Origin: Waddlia chondrophila WSU 86-1044
Lineage (GTDB): Bacteria; Chlamydiota; Chlamydiia; Chlamydiales; Waddliaceae
Direction of reading: 5' to 3'
Length of the DNA stretch: 64,000 nucleotides
Assembly (NCBI RefSeq): GCF_000092785.1
Contig: NC_014225.1
Location: 1,191,340 to 1,255,339 of the forward strand
The notes under the pieces were generated by a model. That model was given only the letters and a program-made list of their open reading frames with translations, was not told where the DNA came from and made no database searches. Of the stretch, positions 47,372-56,161 are shown piece by piece. Every line of letters starts with the position of its first letter. Positions within the stretch are counted from its first letter, which is position 1. A program made the position numbers and the translations under genes.

Positions 47372-47512
47372 ATGAAATTCCTAGGTTCTATTTTAGCTCT
47401 TGCTGTGACAGCTTTCGCTTTATCAAGCTGCGGATGCTGCGATCCTTGCGGCGATCCTTGCTGTGATCCATGTCCAAAGCCATGTGATCCATGCGAACGC
47501 GGCTGCTACTAA
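47372..47512 (+). CDS. Second small Cys-rich lipoprotein (OmcA-like)
   Basis: A 46-residue precursor starting MKFLGSILALAVTAFALSSC has a classic lipobox (ALSS|C, Cys20). The mature 27 residues hold ten cysteines in GCCDPCGDPCCDPCPKPCDPC-like units. TAGGAGG lies eight bases before the ATG, an excellent Shine-Dalgarno site. The DPC repeats match omcA, so it looks like a tandem duplicate that was shortened. It is easily missed because of its size. Confidence 0.85.
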   Translation: MKFLGSILALAVTAFALSSCGCCDPCGDPCCDPCPKPCDPCERGCY

Positions 47513-47534
47513 TCAGGAATTAATCTGATGAAAG

Positions 47535-47567
47535 AGGTGCTGCACTTTTCTCTACTGTGCAGCACCT
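47535..47567 (+). terminator. Hairpin between the OmcA-like gene and omcB
   Basis: AGGTGCTGCAC (47535-47545) pairs perfectly with GTGCAGCACCT (47557-47567) around an 11-base loop and is followed by TGTTGTCCTT. It begins 22 bases after the OmcA-like stop and could end or attenuate transcription before omcB. Confidence 0.6.
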
Positions 47568-47643
47568 TGTTGTCCTTGTAGCGGGTGCTGACGGCTACAC
47601 AACCGTTATTTGTAGTCCTCTGTTCCCTTTAGAAGGAGCTACC

Positions 47644-47677
47644 CCGCTTTTTTCAATTTCCAAATGGGGAAAAGCGG
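47644..47677 (+). promoter_or_regulatory. Hairpin in the omcB leader
   Basis: CCGCTTTT (47644-47651) pairs with AAAAGCGG (47670-47677), with extra TTTCC/GGGGA pairing in the loop. It lies 55 bases before omcB, in the likely untranslated leader. Confidence 0.45.
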
Positions 47678-47732
47678 ACTGAGGGGAAGAACTAACTTTT
47701 TTACTATGACTTTTTAAATAAGGAGTCGCTAA

Positions 47733-49295
47733 ATGAGAAAACAACTAGGAATTTTAGCCTCAGTACTACTATTGAGTGCTACAACGTTGTTATGGACGGG
47801 GTGCTCCAACCGTAGCGGATCGTGTGACCCATGCGGTCCTGTAAGCGAATGCGGTCCATGCGGTCCTGTACGCGAACAGGTCAACCCTGACCCATGCTGT
47901 GAGCCGGCATGCAAGCCTCCAGTTAAGTGCTGCTATCCAAGCAGCAACCAACTGAAGTGTCTTGATGGCATCACAGTGAAAGCCAGAAACCCTAAAATGT
48001 GCATGTTGGGAGACCAATATTCACTTGACTTCGATGTCGAAGCTTGCGACGATGTGTGCGACGTTACAGTTACTACGCATCTTCCCGAGGGGGTAAATTA
48101 TGTTCGCAGCGAGCCTCAAGCGAAAGTTGAAGGCCGCAAACTGACATGGGACTTCGGTTCTATGAGAAAAGGCGAATGCCGCCCAGCCAGCGTATGGGTA
48201 GAGTGTGAATGTGAAGGCGAGCTATGCGCATGTTTCTGCGCTTCTGCAACGCCAGTAAGATTCTGCTCCCTCCTTTGCGCCAAGCCGATCCTGACTTGCC
48301 AAAAGTGCGGTCCTGAAGAGGTCTGCCCTGGCGATCCAATTAATTACACAATCACAGTGACCAACAGAGGAAGCTGCACAGCTGAAGATGTTGTCTTGAC
48401 AGACAACCTTCCTGACGGAGTCCAACACTCCAGCGGCTTAAGAACTCTGACGTACAAGCTTGGCTGCCTAGCTCCTTGCGAAACGAAAAAGGTCAACATT
48501 TGCGCAACTGCGTGCACTCGCGGAGAAGTTTGCAACACTGCTGTCGTTTCAGCATGCAATGCCGACTCTGTCTCTTGCCAGTGGTGCACATGCATCTGCT
48601 GCTGTGATTGCGAAGTTGTTAAAGTTGGACCTAAAGAAGTGCAAATCGGTAAAAATGCTGATTACCAGATCACAGTGACTAACACTGGTGATAAGCCTTT
48701 GACAGACGTCGTAGTTTCCGACTGTGCGCCAAATGCCACTTCTATTGTCTCTGCTAATGGAGCAATGATTAATGGTAACCAGGCTGTTTGGAGGCTCCGC
48801 GAGCTGAAGCCAGGCGAGAAGGTTTCGTTCAATATCACATTGACAACCTGCACGCCAGGATGCTTCACGAACCGCGTATCTGTAGACAACAGCCAAGGCT
48901 GCAAGTGCTGCGACGACTTCGTCACTCGCTGGAGAGGACGTCCTGCTCTTAACGTCTGCATTTGCGATACAGAGGATCCAGTATGCGTCGGCGATCCAAC
49001 AAGCTACTGCATTACAGTGGTTAACCAAGGATCTGAGCCGGATGATAACGTTCGCGTTGTTGTGAGATTCCCTCCTGAAATTGTTCCTGTCAGCGCTTCT
49101 GGCGACTCACACGGCACAGTTGAAGGAAATACGGTCACATTCGCTCCTTACGATAACTTTGGCCCACGTCAAACGCTGAAATTCCGCGTTGACGCCAGAG
49201 CAAATCGTTCAGGCGATGGACGAGTGCTAGCAGAAGTCACTTCTGAGTCTATCACAACTCCGATCGTTCAACAGGAAAGCACAATTGTGAACTAA
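47733..49295 (+). CDS. omcB: Large cysteine-rich periplasmic/envelope protein OmcB
   Basis: The 520-residue precursor has a signal peptide (about 1-23) ending in LLWTGC, which resembles a lipobox but has Trp at -3. I count 49 cysteines. The N-terminal 60 residues are OmcA-like (DPCGP, CGPCGP). Then come repeats of an Ig-like DUF11 fold, each with DQYSLDF/INYTITVTN/ADYQITVTN/TSYCITVVN and a GxxLPDGV-type strand. Conserved VGDP/PGDP starts mark at least four repeats. This is the 60-kDa OmcB family that crosslinks the envelope by disulfides. AATAAGGAGTCGCTAA gives a strong Shine-Dalgarno site. Confidence 0.95.
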   Translation: MRKQLGILASVLLLSATTLLWTGCSNRSGSCDPCGPVSECGPCGPVREQVNPDPCCEPACKPPVKCCYPSSNQLKCLDGITVKARNPKMCMLGDQYSLDFDVEACDDVCDVTVTTHLPEGVNYVRSEPQAKVEGRKLTWDFGSMRKGECRPASVWVECECEGELCACFCASATPVRFCSLLCAKPILTCQKCGPEEVCPGDPINYTITVTNRGSCTAEDVVLTDNLPDGVQHSSGLRTLTYKLGCLAPCETKKVNICATACTRGEVCNTAVVSACNADSVSCQWCTCICCCDCEVVKVGPKEVQIGKNADYQITVTNTGDKPLTDVVVSDCAPNATSIVSANGAMINGNQAVWRLRELKPGEKVSFNITLTTCTPGCFTNRVSVDNSQGCKCCDDFVTRWRGRPALNVCICDTEDPVCVGDPTSYCITVVNQGSEPDDNVRVVVRFPPEIVPVSASGDSHGTVEGNTVTFAPYDNFGPRQTLKFRVDARANRSGDGRVLAEVTSESITTPIVQQESTIVN

Positions 49296-49303
49296 AACAA
49301 TAG

Positions 49304-49334
49304 CAGCGGGTGGGTTTCTCACCCGCTGTTTTTT
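49304..49334 (+). terminator. Rho-independent terminator of omcB
   Basis: CAGCGGGTG (49304-49312) pairs perfectly with CACCCGCTG (49320-49328), loop seven bases, followed directly by TTTTTT. It starts eight bases after the omcB stop. The last codons and stop of the convergent methyltransferase lie inside it. Confidence 0.85.
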
Positions 49335-50041
49335 ATACATAAAAACAGCTGCCGATCCCCTTCTTTTTTCCAGGAATTCCCTAAATAATCATTCCATACA
49401 TTAACCACCGAAAGCCCTGCATTGCTTAGCATCTGCTCAATTACGTCTCGATCATAAAGCTTGACCCGCTCTTCATAGGCACGGCCAGGAAACTGAATCT
49501 GCTTGTAAACACAATCATCTTTGATAAATCTCTTCACCTCGACCTCTTCCCCGTCAACTAATAAGGATTCTTCTTCTACAAGATTCTGCTTGACGGAATA
49601 GGGATGCAAAAAATCCAAGAAAAATCTCCCATCATCCTTAAGCCTTTCTCGAACAACAAAAAAAACTTGGCTGTTCTTTTGATCATCGCTAAAGTATCCA
49701 AAAGAGGTAAATAGATTTGCAACAAGATCAAATCTTCCGATATCAGGCAAAGAAAAGAGATCCGCAACCAAAAATGAGACATTAAGTTCTTCATACTCTA
49801 AGGCTCTTTTTCTTGCCTTAGCAATCAAGGCTTCAGAAAGATCGATTCCTGTCACTTGATGCCCTTTCAATCCAAACGCTATCGAATGCCTGCCTGTTCC
49901 ACAAGCAAGATCTAAGACCGTTTTGCTTCCGCTGCATCCCGCAGATCTTCGAATAAAATCAACTTGTTTGCTCGCCTCACCCATCGTTCGATGAGAATAG
50001 AGCTTAAGATAATCCTCGTTAAACCATTTTTTAAACCACAC
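49319..50041 (-). CDS. Class I SAM-dependent methyltransferase
   Basis: The 240-residue protein has motif I VLDLACGTGRHSIAF, the acidic residue in VTGIDLSEALIAKA, and LVANLFTSFGYF further on, typical of small-molecule or generic class I methyltransferases. The substrate cannot be read. The start ATG is at 50039-50041. Its final codons read through the right arm of the omcB terminator. It is divergent from the next gene with 38 bases between starts. Confidence 0.85.
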   Translation of the reverse strand: MWFKKWFNEDYLKLYSHRTMGEASKQVDFIRRSAGCSGSKTVLDLACGTGRHSIAFGLKGHQVTGIDLSEALIAKARKRALEYEELNVSFLVADLFSLPDIGRFDLVANLFTSFGYFSDDQKNSQVFFVVRERLKDDGRFFLDFLHPYSVKQNLVEEESLLVDGEEVEVKRFIKDDCVYKQIQFPGRAYEERVKLYDRDVIEQMLSNAGLSVVNVWNDYLGNSWKKEGDRQLFLCIKNSG

Positions 50042-50079
50042 GATTGCAAAGATCCTTCTATTTACTTAAGGGCACAACT

Positions 50080-50445
50080 ATGCTATCCTTCCAACTCGTT
50101 TTACTCAATGGACAAATCATTACGGACAGATTCATGGACGCCGAGACAAAAGATCGGGTACAAGTCAAAATTTTCGTAGGAGTCGAACTAAAAGCCAATG
50201 TCGCTATCTTGCTGAATAAAAGCAGCCGGTGGAAGGAGGCAAAAGTCTCTAAAACCACAAACTTAAAGAAAACCCGCTATCAGAACCGGGAATACATAGG
50301 TATTTTCCTGTCGCATGAGGCTTCAACGATGAAAATGCTTCAAAAGATATCCAAAGAAATTCTGGAGGAACTTCAGCACTTTTGCCCGGAATCCGATCTC
50401 TCCCATTTAAAAATTAACATTTTTCCTCAAATTTTTGTCGCATGA
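50080..50445 (+). CDS. Conserved-type hypothetical protein upstream of maf
   Basis: A 121-residue protein with no recognised motif, no signal peptide and no membrane helix. It starts MLSFQLVLLNGQII and has a lysine-rich middle (SRWKEAKVSKTTNLKKTRY). The ATG at 50080 with AAGGG seven bases upstream is preferred to a TTG at 50044. It overlaps maf by four bases, so it is cotranslated with it. Confidence 0.7.
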   Translation: MLSFQLVLLNGQIITDRFMDAETKDRVQVKIFVGVELKANVAILLNKSSRWKEAKVSKTTNLKKTRYQNREYIGIFLSHEASTMKMLQKISKEILEELQHFCPESDLSHLKINIFPQIFVA

Positions 50446-51023
50446 TTATTCTTGGATCTCAATCTCCCAGGCGCCGTGAGATATTCAATTTATTTAGAAT
50501 TCCTCATAAAGCAGTAACTCCCCATTTTGACGAAGCGTCCGTTCCATTTACAGGAGATCCTGAAGAATATGTTTGCTCGATAGCCAAAGGCAAAGCAGAA
50601 TCTCTAGCTCGTATTTCCCCTGCAAATCTCCCTATTCTCACCGCAGACAGCATCGTCTTTAAAGAAGGAAAAATCTTCGGAAAGCCTGCAAACGAAGAAA
50701 ACGCTTTCCAAATGCTTCAAGAACTTTCCGGGAGCTGGCATACAGTTTACACAGGACTTGCCCTTTATCATCAAGAAAAGTATCAGACAATGGCCGAAGC
50801 AACAGAGGTATTATTCAATCCGTTAACCTCCGAACAGATCCGCAGCTACCACAGGTTGGTTGATTGGAGAGATAAAGCCGGTGCCTATGCGATCCAGATG
50901 GGCGGCGGCATTGCAATTCGCCGAATCACTGGATGTTATTACAATGTCATGGGGCTGCCGGTCAATACAATGCGCAACCTTCTCAACACAATTGGAATCG
51001 ACCTATGGGACTATCTAAGTTAG
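50442..51023 (+). CDS. maf: Maf-like nucleoside-triphosphate pyrophosphatase
   Basis: The 193-residue protein has the Maf start ILGSQSPRRREIF, the catalytic Asp in ILTADSIVF, GKIFGKPAN, and YAIQMGGGIAIRRITGCYYNVMGLP near the end. Maf proteins hydrolyse non-canonical or pyrimidine nucleotides. The start overlaps the preceding gene by four bases and the end overlaps the HEAT-repeat gene by 19. Confidence 0.93.
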   Translation: MIILGSQSPRRREIFNLFRIPHKAVTPHFDEASVPFTGDPEEYVCSIAKGKAESLARISPANLPILTADSIVFKEGKIFGKPANEENAFQMLQELSGSWHTVYTGLALYHQEKYQTMAEATEVLFNPLTSEQIRSYHRLVDWRDKAGAYAIQMGGGIAIRRITGCYYNVMGLPVNTMRNLLNTIGIDLWDYLS

Positions 51024-52672
51024 CGGCTGGATGTCTGCTGTTCCTCTGCTCTCTGGTTCAAGCTGAGCCTAACCGCACCCTTTACCTGCTTCGCCAGGGA
51101 CACTTCCAGTCTGCAATCGAAAACTATGAACAACACGTCTTTGAAACAGGCAAGCATGATTACCAAATCCTTCAGCAAATAGGATTAACGCTCATCGAGC
51201 TTGGTTGGAAATGCAGTGATCCTGAAATCAAACTCCTGTCATTATTCGGCGCGGGGATCAGCGCACATGATCAGGCGCAGCATCTTCTCGAAGATGCCAT
51301 CAGAGCAAACGATCCAAGATTTCAACTTGCCGCCCTTAACTTTCTTTCTAAAAATTATACCGACGATTCCTCCAGGTTTCTCAATTTAGCGATGAAATCA
51401 GATTTTCTTCCCATTCGGCTCGAAGCTGTTTTTCATATGGCTCAAAAGCAGCACCCTAAAACCGCGTATCAAATTGAATCCTTGATGCAAAAAGTGCCTC
51501 CGGAAGTGCTGCCCCTTTTTCCTCAGCTTCTGGGAGCTTCAGGAGATAGAGACTCAATGATCATGTTGAGAAGGTTGATGAGCCACCCGCTTCTTGCCGT
51601 TCGTCTTGAAGCAATCCTTAGCGCTGCCAGAGCCGGCAGGGACGACCTTCTCCCGGAAATCAGAGGAATTTCTTCGCATCATCAAATAGAAGAACAGGAA
51701 GCGGCAGCTGTTGCAATCGGCTTACTCAAAGATGAAGAATCCGTCAAACGATTAACTGAGTTGAAACAGTCAAAAGCCAAGAATGTGCAAATCGCATCGC
51801 TGCAAGCTTTGTATCGCATGGGAAGAGAAGATGCCGCTCTTCCTTTGATTGAAATGGCCAGGCAAGGAAACCTTTTTGCCATTTCGGTTTTGAGTGAACT
51901 GAACCAATCAGAAAATACTCTTTACGAACTTTGCTGCACCGAAGATTTAAACATCAGAATCAATGCCGCCCTCTCCTTGCTGGAAAGGCGCGACCCGCGC
52001 TGCCTGCAAACACTGCTAGAGCTTTTCCTTCGCGATCCCCGCGATCTGGCGTTGTCGCAAACCCATTCCGCAGGCAAAGGATTAGCTGCATACAAAATCG
52101 TTCCCTCTGCGCAGCAAAATTTCGAATCCACCCCCCTGCTTTATGAACAGACCCTAAATCTAAAAGAAGCAGCTCTTCAAAAAACACTCGAGCTTCCGGA
52201 AAAAGATTTTTTTGCGTTTGCCCGCCTTCTTTTCGATACGCGGCAAAACGACTTGATCCCTGCGCTAACGCATCTTTTGGAAGAGTGCCGTTCGCCAGGC
52301 GCCGTTGAAATTCTAAAGACGTACCGAGAACAAATAGGGGCTCCCCTGATTAGATATTGGTGCAATTTAGCCTTATACCGCATGAAAGAGGAAGGGCCTT
52401 ATACACCTACATTAAAATTCTGGGTTAAAGAGTATCAATTCCACGACATGATCCAATTTCGTCCAATGCTTCCTTGGAAAATGCGTTCGGCTAACGCTTC
52501 GCAATATCAACTGACGCCGCAAGAGACTTCAAGGCTGCTAGTTGAAACATATGAATCATTGGTTCAACTCCAGGATGAAGAAGGCATTGCATTAATTCTG
52601 GAAGCCATCAAAAGCGGAAACAGAAAAAATCGCTACGCACTTGCAGGGCTTTTGATACGAGCGGCAAATTAA
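51005..52672 (+). CDS. Exported HEAT-repeat protein
   Basis: The 555-residue protein from the ATG at 51005 begins with a signal peptide (MGLSKLAAGCLLFLCSLVQA, likely cut after VQA). The rest is a series of helical HEAT-like repeats, for example VRLEAILSAARAGRDD, EEQEAAAVAIGLLKDEE and VQIASLQALYRMGRED. An upstream frame extension to 50933 lacks a signal peptide and is rejected. It overlaps maf by 19 bases and directly abuts lptD, so a periplasmic scaffold for outer-membrane assembly is a reasonable guess. Confidence 0.8.
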   Translation: MGLSKLAAGCLLFLCSLVQAEPNRTLYLLRQGHFQSAIENYEQHVFETGKHDYQILQQIGLTLIELGWKCSDPEIKLLSLFGAGISAHDQAQHLLEDAIRANDPRFQLAALNFLSKNYTDDSSRFLNLAMKSDFLPIRLEAVFHMAQKQHPKTAYQIESLMQKVPPEVLPLFPQLLGASGDRDSMIMLRRLMSHPLLAVRLEAILSAARAGRDDLLPEIRGISSHHQIEEQEAAAVAIGLLKDEESVKRLTELKQSKAKNVQIASLQALYRMGREDAALPLIEMARQGNLFAISVLSELNQSENTLYELCCTEDLNIRINAALSLLERRDPRCLQTLLELFLRDPRDLALSQTHSAGKGLAAYKIVPSAQQNFESTPLLYEQTLNLKEAALQKTLELPEKDFFAFARLLFDTRQNDLIPALTHLLEECRSPGAVEILKTYREQIGAPLIRYWCNLALYRMKEEGPYTPTLKFWVKEYQFHDMIQFRPMLPWKMRSANASQYQLTPQETSRLLVETYESLVQLQDEEGIALILEAIKSGNRKNRYALAGLLIRAAN

Positions 52673-54769
52673 ATGAAAAAAATCTTATTTTTTTTTCTAT
52701 TCCCATTGTCTCTTCTTCAGGGAATCGACATCGACATCGAAAATCCCTCCTATGAAAATGGAAAATTAACGACCGAAGACGGCGGCGTGATCACAGCTCC
52801 AAATTTCCGGCTGCAAGCCTTGCGCATTTGCTATGACTCTTCCAATGAGCAGTCTCTGTTGGAGGCCGAAAAAAATATCATTCTTGAATTTGGGGAATAT
52901 TTCTTTGTCGGGAAACAGCTTGTCTATGACTTTAAGACAAAAACAGGGGTTCTCTATCATGGAAGAACCGCTGTCGACCAATGGTACATTGGCGGAGAGG
53001 AAATCCATTTATGCGCCGACGGAAGCTTTTACATTCGAAACGGTTTTGCGACAACATCGGAAAATGCCCGTATGGACTGGCAGCTGGAGACCGGTGATGC
53101 TCATCTAAAAGACCACCATATGCTGACGGCGAAAGACGTTAAGTTTCGCTTCATCGCTCTGCCGATCTTTTGGATGCCTAAAATCCATCTCGATTTGAAC
53201 GCGTTATTCGACCCGCCTGTACGCTTCAATATAAAAGTAGGCGGAACGCGCGGCTCCAAAGTTGGATTTATCTATAAACTCTACTCGACACCTTATTGGC
53301 AAACAAACCTCAAAGTAGACTATAGAGTCAAAAGCGGATTTGGCGGAGGCATTGAATCTTATTACCGCTCTCCTTGCAAATGCACATCGTTCAGCTCTAT
53401 CAACTATATTTCGGATGATAAAACACGTTTTGACAGCAAGACCCGCACCCGATACCGTCTCGAAGGAAATTACCACACCCAGCTCAATCACGGAAAAACG
53501 ACCGTTGATGCAACTTGGGACAAGCTCAGCGACTACGAAATGGCTTCCGATTATGACGACGCCGATCTCTACCTTGTTCTGGCCAATCCAACGCAGCTAT
53601 ACATCCGCCATCAAGAATCCAATTGGATCGCTTCCATTCTTACCCGCGTGCGGATCAACCAATTTCAAACACTGAAACAAGAGCTTCCGACCCTATACGG
53701 AGCATACCGCCCCTTTGAAATCGGATCGACCGGAATCCTCTCGGCAGGAAAATTCGAAGCTTCCTATCTGGAACTAGAATACACAAATAATAGCGAACCC
53801 GATATCAACGACTACAACTCTCCCAGGTATGAGGCCTCCCAATCCTTTTGGAAACCTTTAAAAGCTGGTGCATTCACCATGACTCCTGAAGTCGGAATGA
53901 CTGCGATCTACTATGGGAACAGTAAAAAAAGATCGGACCGCTGGATGGCGATTGGTCAATTCGAACTCGATATGCGTGCCGATCTTTACCGTTTTTATGG
54001 AGATTGCAAACATGTCCTCACCCCTTACTTGCGCTATCAATACTACACCTTTCCCACAACCTCCCCCGATGATCATTTTATTTTCGATATCAACGACGGA
54101 TGGTACCGCTTAAACGCGCTCAGATTAGGTCTTCTAAATAATTTTTACTGTAAATCTTCCCCTTGCTGCATTTACCGAAAGCTTTATCTGGACCTTTATA
54201 CCTATGCATTTTTCGATACAAAAACAATTGAAGAAATAATCCCAAAAACCTATGCACGAGTCATTTACAACTTTACAGACCGCATGAGGCATTCCAATTT
54301 ATTTGTTTGGGATTTTCAACATCAAATTGTCGACCAGTTCAACTCCTTGTTGGAATGGACCATCAACACAACAATGGCTGTTGCATTGGAATACCGCCAC
54401 CGCAGCCCTTATGCATGGAGAAAAGTGGATGCGACGAATTTTATCCTCGATTCCTTCCGTTCAGTGGATGATCTGGAAAAAACGCTTCTTTCAGATAGAA
54501 GGGATACCTTCCTCTATCATTTTTATTGGAAATTTCATCCCACTTGGGCTTTTGCCTTCCAGTCCAGGAATGGATGGAACAGGAAAGATGAAGTTGGATA
54601 TAAAGAGTTTCAAGTCACTTTACTAGGGACTTTCCGCTCATCCTGGAATGTCAAAATGGATTATAAGCACAGAGAGCATGACGATAGATTTTCCATCCAT
54701 TTTTCTGTCGGCTTAAACCGCCCTTGCTACGACTATAATGCGTGCCGTGTTCCCTGTCTTGAATTTTGA
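52673..54769 (+). CDS. lptD: LptD-like LPS-assembly outer membrane protein
   Basis: The 698-residue precursor has a signal peptide (about 1-17) and a shortened OstA-like beta-jellyroll (residues about 20-165) with GFATTSENARMDWQLETGDAHL and then FRFIALPIFWMPKIHLDL, the pattern that joins the LptD jellyroll to its barrel. The remainder is rich in alternating aromatic strands and ends in Phe, as outer-membrane barrels do. Seven or so cysteines lie in the barrel region. It begins right after the HEAT gene stop. It would insert lipopolysaccharide into the outer leaflet. Confidence 0.82.
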   Translation: MKKILFFFLFPLSLLQGIDIDIENPSYENGKLTTEDGGVITAPNFRLQALRICYDSSNEQSLLEAEKNIILEFGEYFFVGKQLVYDFKTKTGVLYHGRTAVDQWYIGGEEIHLCADGSFYIRNGFATTSENARMDWQLETGDAHLKDHHMLTAKDVKFRFIALPIFWMPKIHLDLNALFDPPVRFNIKVGGTRGSKVGFIYKLYSTPYWQTNLKVDYRVKSGFGGGIESYYRSPCKCTSFSSINYISDDKTRFDSKTRTRYRLEGNYHTQLNHGKTTVDATWDKLSDYEMASDYDDADLYLVLANPTQLYIRHQESNWIASILTRVRINQFQTLKQELPTLYGAYRPFEIGSTGILSAGKFEASYLELEYTNNSEPDINDYNSPRYEASQSFWKPLKAGAFTMTPEVGMTAIYYGNSKKRSDRWMAIGQFELDMRADLYRFYGDCKHVLTPYLRYQYYTFPTTSPDDHFIFDINDGWYRLNALRLGLLNNFYCKSSPCCIYRKLYLDLYTYAFFDTKTIEEIIPKTYARVIYNFTDRMRHSNLFVWDFQHQIVDQFNSLLEWTINTTMAVALEYRHRSPYAWRKVDATNFILDSFRSVDDLEKTLLSDRRDTFLYHFYWKFHPTWAFAFQSRNGWNRKDEVGYKEFQVTLLGTFRSSWNVKMDYKHREHDDRFSIHFSVGLNRPCYDYNACRVPCLEF

Positions 54770-54811
54770 CGCCTGATCCATTAAACTCGGAAAGATAAAA
54801 AAGGAAACCGT

Positions 54812-56161
54812 ATGGACATATTAGTTGTAGGGATTGGTTATGTTGGACTAGTCACAGCAACCTGCTTGTCTGAAATGGGCCATCACGTCACTTGCTTGGA
54901 TATCGATAAAGAAAAAATTCAACGATTGAATGACGGAGTCATTCCCATCTATGAACCAGGCCTTGAGGAGATGGTGAAGCGCAATGTAGCTGCCAAGCGA
55001 ATCTGCTTTACAACAGATTACGAAAAGGGAGTCAATGGATCCAAAGTGTGTTTCATTTGCGTAGACACCCCTATTGACAGCAATGGGCATGCAAGCTTAA
55101 ATGCGGTCAAAAGCTGCGCACAAAGCATTGCCAAGCGAATGAGCGGCTATAAAATTATCGTCAATAAGTCTACCGTTCCTCCCGGAACTGCACGCCAAAT
55201 CCATCAATGGGTGCAAGAGATCTTGGATCAAAGGAAAATGATAGAGTCTTTCGATATCGTTGCAAATCCGGAGTTCCTCAAAGAGGGCTGCGCTGTGACC
55301 GACTTTATGAAGCCGGACAGAGTTGTGATTGGGATTGACAACCCCCGCGCAACGCAAATAATGAAAGACATTTACTCCCCTTTCATGCTCAGCCGGCAGC
55401 GATTGATCTTAATGGATACCGTGTCTGCTGAAATGACCAAATACGCCTCCAATGCGATGCTTGCAACCCGCATTTCATTTATGAACGAGCTATCCGGCCT
55501 TTGTGAGAAGACAGGAGCTGATATCAACAAAGTCAGAATTGGGATGGGTGCCGACGAAAGAATTGGCTACAGTTATTTATATGCAGGAGTCGGTTACGGA
55601 GGATCATGCCTTCCAAAAGATATCTCAGCCCTGAAATCGCATGGAAACAGCCTGGAGTATCCCATGTTGCTCTTGGAAGCGGTTCATGAAATCAACAATC
55701 GCCAGAAGTTAGTGTTAAGCAACAAGATCAAAGAGTACTTCGAGGGAAAAGGAGGCATATCGGGAAAAACAATCGCAGTTCTCGGCCTTGCCTTTAAACC
55801 GGATACCGATGACATGAGAGAGGCAACCTCTTTGATACTAATCAAGCAGCTTCTAAGCATCGGAGCGATCGTAAAAACATTTGATCCGGTTGCTATGACA
55901 AATGCTAAATCCCTTTTGCCTGACACTCCCAACCTGATTTGGTGCAACGATGAGTACACCTGTGCGGAAAACACTGATGCAGTCGTTTTTGTCACAGAAT
56001 GGAAACAGTTCCGTTTTCTTGACTTCAAAAAAATCCAGCTCTCGATGAGAGGCTGCGGTCTTTTTGACGGAAGAAACCAATACCATCCAGAGGAGATGGT
56101 GCATCTTGGCTTTGATTATCATGGAATCGGCGTCCCCTCGAAAACCGGAGATTTTAGTTGA
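54812..56161 (+). CDS. ugd: UDP-glucose 6-dehydrogenase
   Basis: This enzyme oxidises UDP-glucose to UDP-glucuronate. The 449-residue protein has the NAD fold VVGIGYVGLVTA at its start, STVPPGTA, NPEFLKEG, the catalytic Cys266 in GYGGSCLPKD and the C-terminal LGLAFKPDTDDMREA. AAAAGGAAACC lies before the ATG. It overlaps the prenyl synthase start by four bases and supplies a sugar nucleotide that may be used by the sugar-phosphate transferase two genes on. Confidence 0.96.
   Translation: MDILVVGIGYVGLVTATCLSEMGHHVTCLDIDKEKIQRLNDGVIPIYEPGLEEMVKRNVAAKRICFTTDYEKGVNGSKVCFICVDTPIDSNGHASLNAVKSCAQSIAKRMSGYKIIVNKSTVPPGTARQIHQWVQEILDQRKMIESFDIVANPEFLKEGCAVTDFMKPDRVVIGIDNPRATQIMKDIYSPFMLSRQRLILMDTVSAEMTKYASNAMLATRISFMNELSGLCEKTGADINKVRIGMGADERIGYSYLYAGVGYGGSCLPKDISALKSHGNSLEYPMLLLEAVHEINNRQKLVLSNKIKEYFEGKGGISGKTIAVLGLAFKPDTDDMREATSLILIKQLLSIGAIVKTFDPVAMTNAKSLLPDTPNLIWCNDEYTCAENTDAVVFVTEWKQFRFLDFKKIQLSMRGCGLFDGRNQYHPEEMVHLGFDYHGIGVPSKTGDFS

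Noticed and set aside
47067-47512. Short repeated units (gatccatgtcc-like) as a CRISPR or DNA repeat array
   Set aside because: They encode DPC/PKPC amino-acid repeats of two lipoproteins with signal peptides and Shine-Dalgarno sites.
48549-49028. Minus-strand 159-codon open frame in omcB
   Set aside because: Explained by codon bias of a Cys-rich repeat protein on the other strand.
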